Assembly: GCA_037127255.1 (NCBI GenBank)
Contig: JBANSL010000013.1
Location: forward strand, 65,165,688 to 65,229,687
Direction: 5' to 3'
Length of the DNA stretch: 64,000 nt
DNA from: Persicaria tinctoria
Taxonomy: Eukaryota; Streptophyta; Magnoliopsida; Caryophyllales; Polygonaceae
Position 1 is the first letter of the stretch; each line of letters opens with the position of its first letter. This document shows positions 62,301-64,000 of this stretch, one piece after another. The position numbers and the translations under genes are program-made. The notes under the pieces were generated by a model that saw nothing but the letters and a program-made list of their open reading frames with translations, had not been told where the DNA came from and did not search any database.

Positions 62301-62420
62301 TGTCAATTCCGTCAACCGTAGATGAACGAAAACGAGCTTTGAAGTATTTTTCAAACTCTTGTTGAATAATATGAAAATCAGCTGAGTATTCCCCATTTTG
62401 AAGTGAAACAAACTTTATAT
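59371..62420 (-). mobile_element. 5'-truncated L1-like LINE (LINE-2)
   Basis: A minus-strand element with a poly(A) tail (T tract at 59371-59385). It covers the second half of ORF2 and is cut at about 62420, before the RT domain is complete at its N-terminal side. It belongs to the same broad group as LINE-1 but is clearly a different lineage, as the proteins differ at many positions. Five or more stops and shifts make it older. No target duplication could be matched. Confidence 0.88.
59405..62390 (-). pseudogene. LINE-2 ORF2 relic (RT, zinc-binding region, RNase H)
   Basis: Minus-strand pieces in order: SMSPDKAPGPDGFPAGFYQK and NHTFITLLPK (62301-62023); after a shift, HYRPISL, a stop in place of the next residue, and LDMEKAYDRIEW; GLRQGNPLSPFLFILASEVL and FLAFADDILIF with intact FADD (61758-60997); ALQMKLLWKIMSEPDNTWVR; RLYWGSCNDGWFSSSSA (60717-60436); the zinc segment CVFCGNTNDSATHMFIDCPM (60427-59813); and RNase H (VIRDSRGVVVALG, LIEGDNLLVIKAL) to about 59635. 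The end ELRVLVRKDALGRA, near 59450, resembles the C-termini of LINE-1 and the relic at 5969. Confidence 0.87.
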
Positions 62421-62578
62421 CTTAAAAAAATTATTTTACTTTAAACAAATATTCTGAGAATTAAATTATTTTACTTTTTTCTTAACACTCTTATTTTTCT
62501 AGAGTCACTTATTTAATTGATAGGTAATCTTTTTTTTTATTAAGTTTCTTAACATATGCCCAATGACATAAATTAGAA
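62421..62578. other. AT-rich sequence between LINE-2 and the SINE
   Basis: No gene or repeat recognised. Confidence 0.5.
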
Positions 62579-62595
62579 AGACTAAGACTATATCA

Positions 62596-62729
62596 ATCAC
62601 AAGTTGGTGTAGTGGTTATGGGGCTACATCCCATGCCTCGAGGTTCAATGTTCGAATCCCCGTGGAAACATGGAGACACTTGTGAGTGGGAGGGTCAACC
62701 CCTTGCTTGAACTGGTAAGGGAAAAAAAA
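62596..62729 (+). mobile_element. tRNA-derived SINE with 17-bp target duplication
   Basis: Contains a pol III A box (TGGTGTAGTGGT, 62605-62616) and B box (GTTCGAATCCC, 62650-62660) 34 bases apart, a short body (GTGAGTGGGAGGGTCAACCC) and an A tail at about 62720-62729. AGACTAAGACTATATCA flanks it at 62579-62595 and 62730-62746. The spacing and tRNA-like start mark a SINE rather than a working tRNA gene, as the 3' half of the cloverleaf is not present. Confidence 0.88.
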
Positions 62730-62767
62730 AGACTAAGACTATATCAAAAATTATCTATTCCAGTGTC

Positions 62768-62866
62768 GTTTGTGAGTGGGAGGGTCAACTCCTTAATGGA
62801 CCTACAATAACCCGACCCAGATGTAAAGTGAACTTAGCCCACTTGAACTGGTAAGAAAAAAAAAAA
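62768..62866 (+). mobile_element. Second, 5'-truncated SINE body with duplicated flank
   Basis: TTGTGAGTGGGAGGGTCAAC to the A tail repeats the 3' part of the SINE at 62596, but with about 45 bases more body (AATGGACCTACAATAACCCG). It is bounded by a 38-40 base direct repeat (CTAAGACTATATCAAAAATT then ATCTATTCCAGT) on both sides. The pair could be an independent SINE plus a local duplication. Confidence 0.72.
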
Positions 62867-63101
62867 AGACCAAGACTATATCAAAAATTATCTATTCCAG
62901 TATCGTTTCGTAAAAACTTGTGGTTTTTGAAAATATAGGATCCCTAGTAATTAATTGAAAAGATAAAGTGTAGTTTGTACCATGGCCTTCATGATCATTA
63001 ATTTGTTTGTCCTACTCAGGGGATAACTTTCTAGAGAGAAGGTCTCCTCCTTCTCTCTAGATTTTGTCAATAATGGAACATCAAATATAATTGTATAACC
63101 T

Positions 63102-63265
63102 TTGCCCCAAAATCTTCTGTGTAAAATCCTTCAATTCAAGCCCCAATTGCCCCAAAACCTTCTCTGTAAAATCCTTCAATTCATCTGGCCGAAAAAAATC
63201 CTTCAATTCAATCCCCAATTGCCCCAAAACCTTTTGTGTAAAATCCTTCATTTCAAGCCCCATAT
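63102..63265. repeat. Minisatellite, 45-bp type units
   Basis: Three units start GCCCCAAAA(T/C)CTTCTGTGTAA and contain AAATCCTTCAATTCAA; the middle one has an extra 27 bases with an additional AAATCCTTCAATTCAA. On the minus strand a 60-codon frame reads LKDFTQKVLGQLGIE-type repeats. It may be part of a coding exon of a gene beyond the window or just a repeat. Confidence 0.8.
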
Positions 63266-64000
63266 TGCTTTTTGGAGGTTGTAATCAGTCTACTGTGTTC
63301 ACCATCGGCTTGGCTCGTTTCGGTGCTTGGAGACTGCATTCGTCTTTCCCGGCCCCGCTCCGGTTGTCCTCGTCGTCTCTTTCAATCCGATCTCCTATGG
63401 TTCCGCCGGCCTCCGCTTCCGTTCATGGATGCCGCTCCCGTCTACCCCTCTTTCGTTGGTGGTGGCTTCGCCTCTGGTCTGTTCGGCGCCACCCTCTCCG
63501 ATGTCCCCTAATCTCGCCTCCTGGTGACTCCAAATCCTGTCTTTGGTGATTACACTTCTCGCCCCTCCGATCCTCCTTCTTTTGGTCTCCCGGTTTCGCT
63601 CCGTCCGGATCCGTCGTTGTCCTGGGCTGCCGATGTCTTCTTCCTCGCCTGCCGTTCGGTTGCGTGCAAGAAGATGTTGGCTGGCCTTGCACGCCAAGGT
63701 TGAGGGATAGAAGAAAGAAAAAAAAAAAGAAAAAAGAAAAAAAAGTGCTCTCCTTGTCACGCAAGGATGGAAGGGTGAAAAAAAATGGTTTGAGGGTAAA
63801 AAAAGGGTAAAGGTTACTGTCGGTTACCTTTTTTTTTACCTTTTGCCAAGTTCGAACAAAATCCCAGGGTGAACAAAATCCCGAAAGGGTCTACTAAATC
63901 TCGAAAGGGTTTGACTAAATTCCGGTTGGCTAAATCTTGTGGCGTTTTTGTACGAGCAGCGTGTGACTCTACTTTCGGAGTTTTCTATGAGGTTTTCTGC
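63266..64000. other. C/T-rich then A-rich region, gene not recognised
   Basis: 63290-63690 is C/T-rich with overlapping frames up to 152 codons on the plus strand, but Ser/Pro/Arg-rich and without a domain. 63709-63785 is A/G-rich. 63880-63930 repeats AAATC(C/T)CGAAAGGGT. It could be the 5' leader of an element running out of the window. Confidence 0.4.

Noticed and set aside
62600..62675. tRNA gene
   Set aside because: A and B boxes are present, but no complete cloverleaf or 3' acceptor half. The A tail and 17-bp target duplication show a SINE.
63091..63549. 152-codon plus frame spanning the minisatellite
   Set aside because: The first third is repeat and the rest is Ser/Pro/Arg-rich C/T sequence, with no motif to support a protein.

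Overview
This is a piece of a plant nuclear genome, most likely a eudicot. Two host genes with canonical plant introns sit in a sea of plant LTR retrotransposons (Ty1/copia with an initiator-Met primer site, an Athila/Tat-like element with a tRNA-Asp primer site), L1-like LINEs, a tRNA-derived SINE and hAT-type miniature elements. The species cannot be named from the sequence alone. Nothing bacterial, organellar or viral was seen.

Layout. 1-7117: left copy of a segmental duplication. It is split by a short-LTR copia element (173-4432) joined to a CCCGA-rich hAT-like MITE (4433-4858) and by a LINE tail (about 5975-6390). It ends in the LTR and gag start of a second copia family (Copia-2). 7118-13872: an LTR element carrying only gag and protease relics, with more than 30 copies or variants of the palindrome GGTCGATATCGACC; it has cut Copia-2A short. 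13873-20961: repeat debris, an AT minisatellite, a GC-rich block, and the end of a minus-strand LTR element. 20962-25165: an array of (TA)n tracts, two related inverted-repeat elements of 1.6-1.8 kb, and a MITE. 25934-30043 (minus): a five-exon KDEL/Rumi-type O-glucosyltransferase gene (GT90), whose first intron holds a duplicate of exon 1 and a LINE RNase H relic. 30306-35040: another MITE, a promoter-like block, and a 1.14 kb near-palindromic hairpin locus (32203-33343). 35041-43015: right copy of the duplication, with the degenerate full-length Copia-2B (36309-43015) that itself contains a 1.17 kb hAT element with a perfect 8-bp target duplication. 46848-52700 (minus): a complete gene for a SANT-domain TSL-kinase interacting protein 1 (TKI1) homologue, 13 coding exons, 802 residues, one GC-AG intron. 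52939-59341 (minus): a near-complete 6.4 kb LINE with a perfect 16-bp target duplication, inserted just upstream of TKI1. 59371-62420: a second, 5'-truncated LINE. 62596-62729: a SINE with a 17-bp target duplication. 63102-63265: a minisatellite.

The two host genes do not obviously work together: one is a secretory-pathway glycosyltransferase, the other a nuclear DNA-binding/kinase-substrate protein. The rest records layered transposition. The two duplicated copies provide empty sites, so the order can be read: Copia-2 insertion, duplication of the block, then copia-1, the LINE tail and the gag-protease element in the left copy, and the hAT element in the right copy.

The features I would check first are the hairpin locus at 32.2-33.3 kb, the dispersed TCGATATCGA palindromes at 7.1-13.9 kb, the paired elements bounded by TA microsatellites at 21.0-24.6 kb, and the duplicated first exon of the GT90 gene. 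All exon boundaries and element ends were read by eye.
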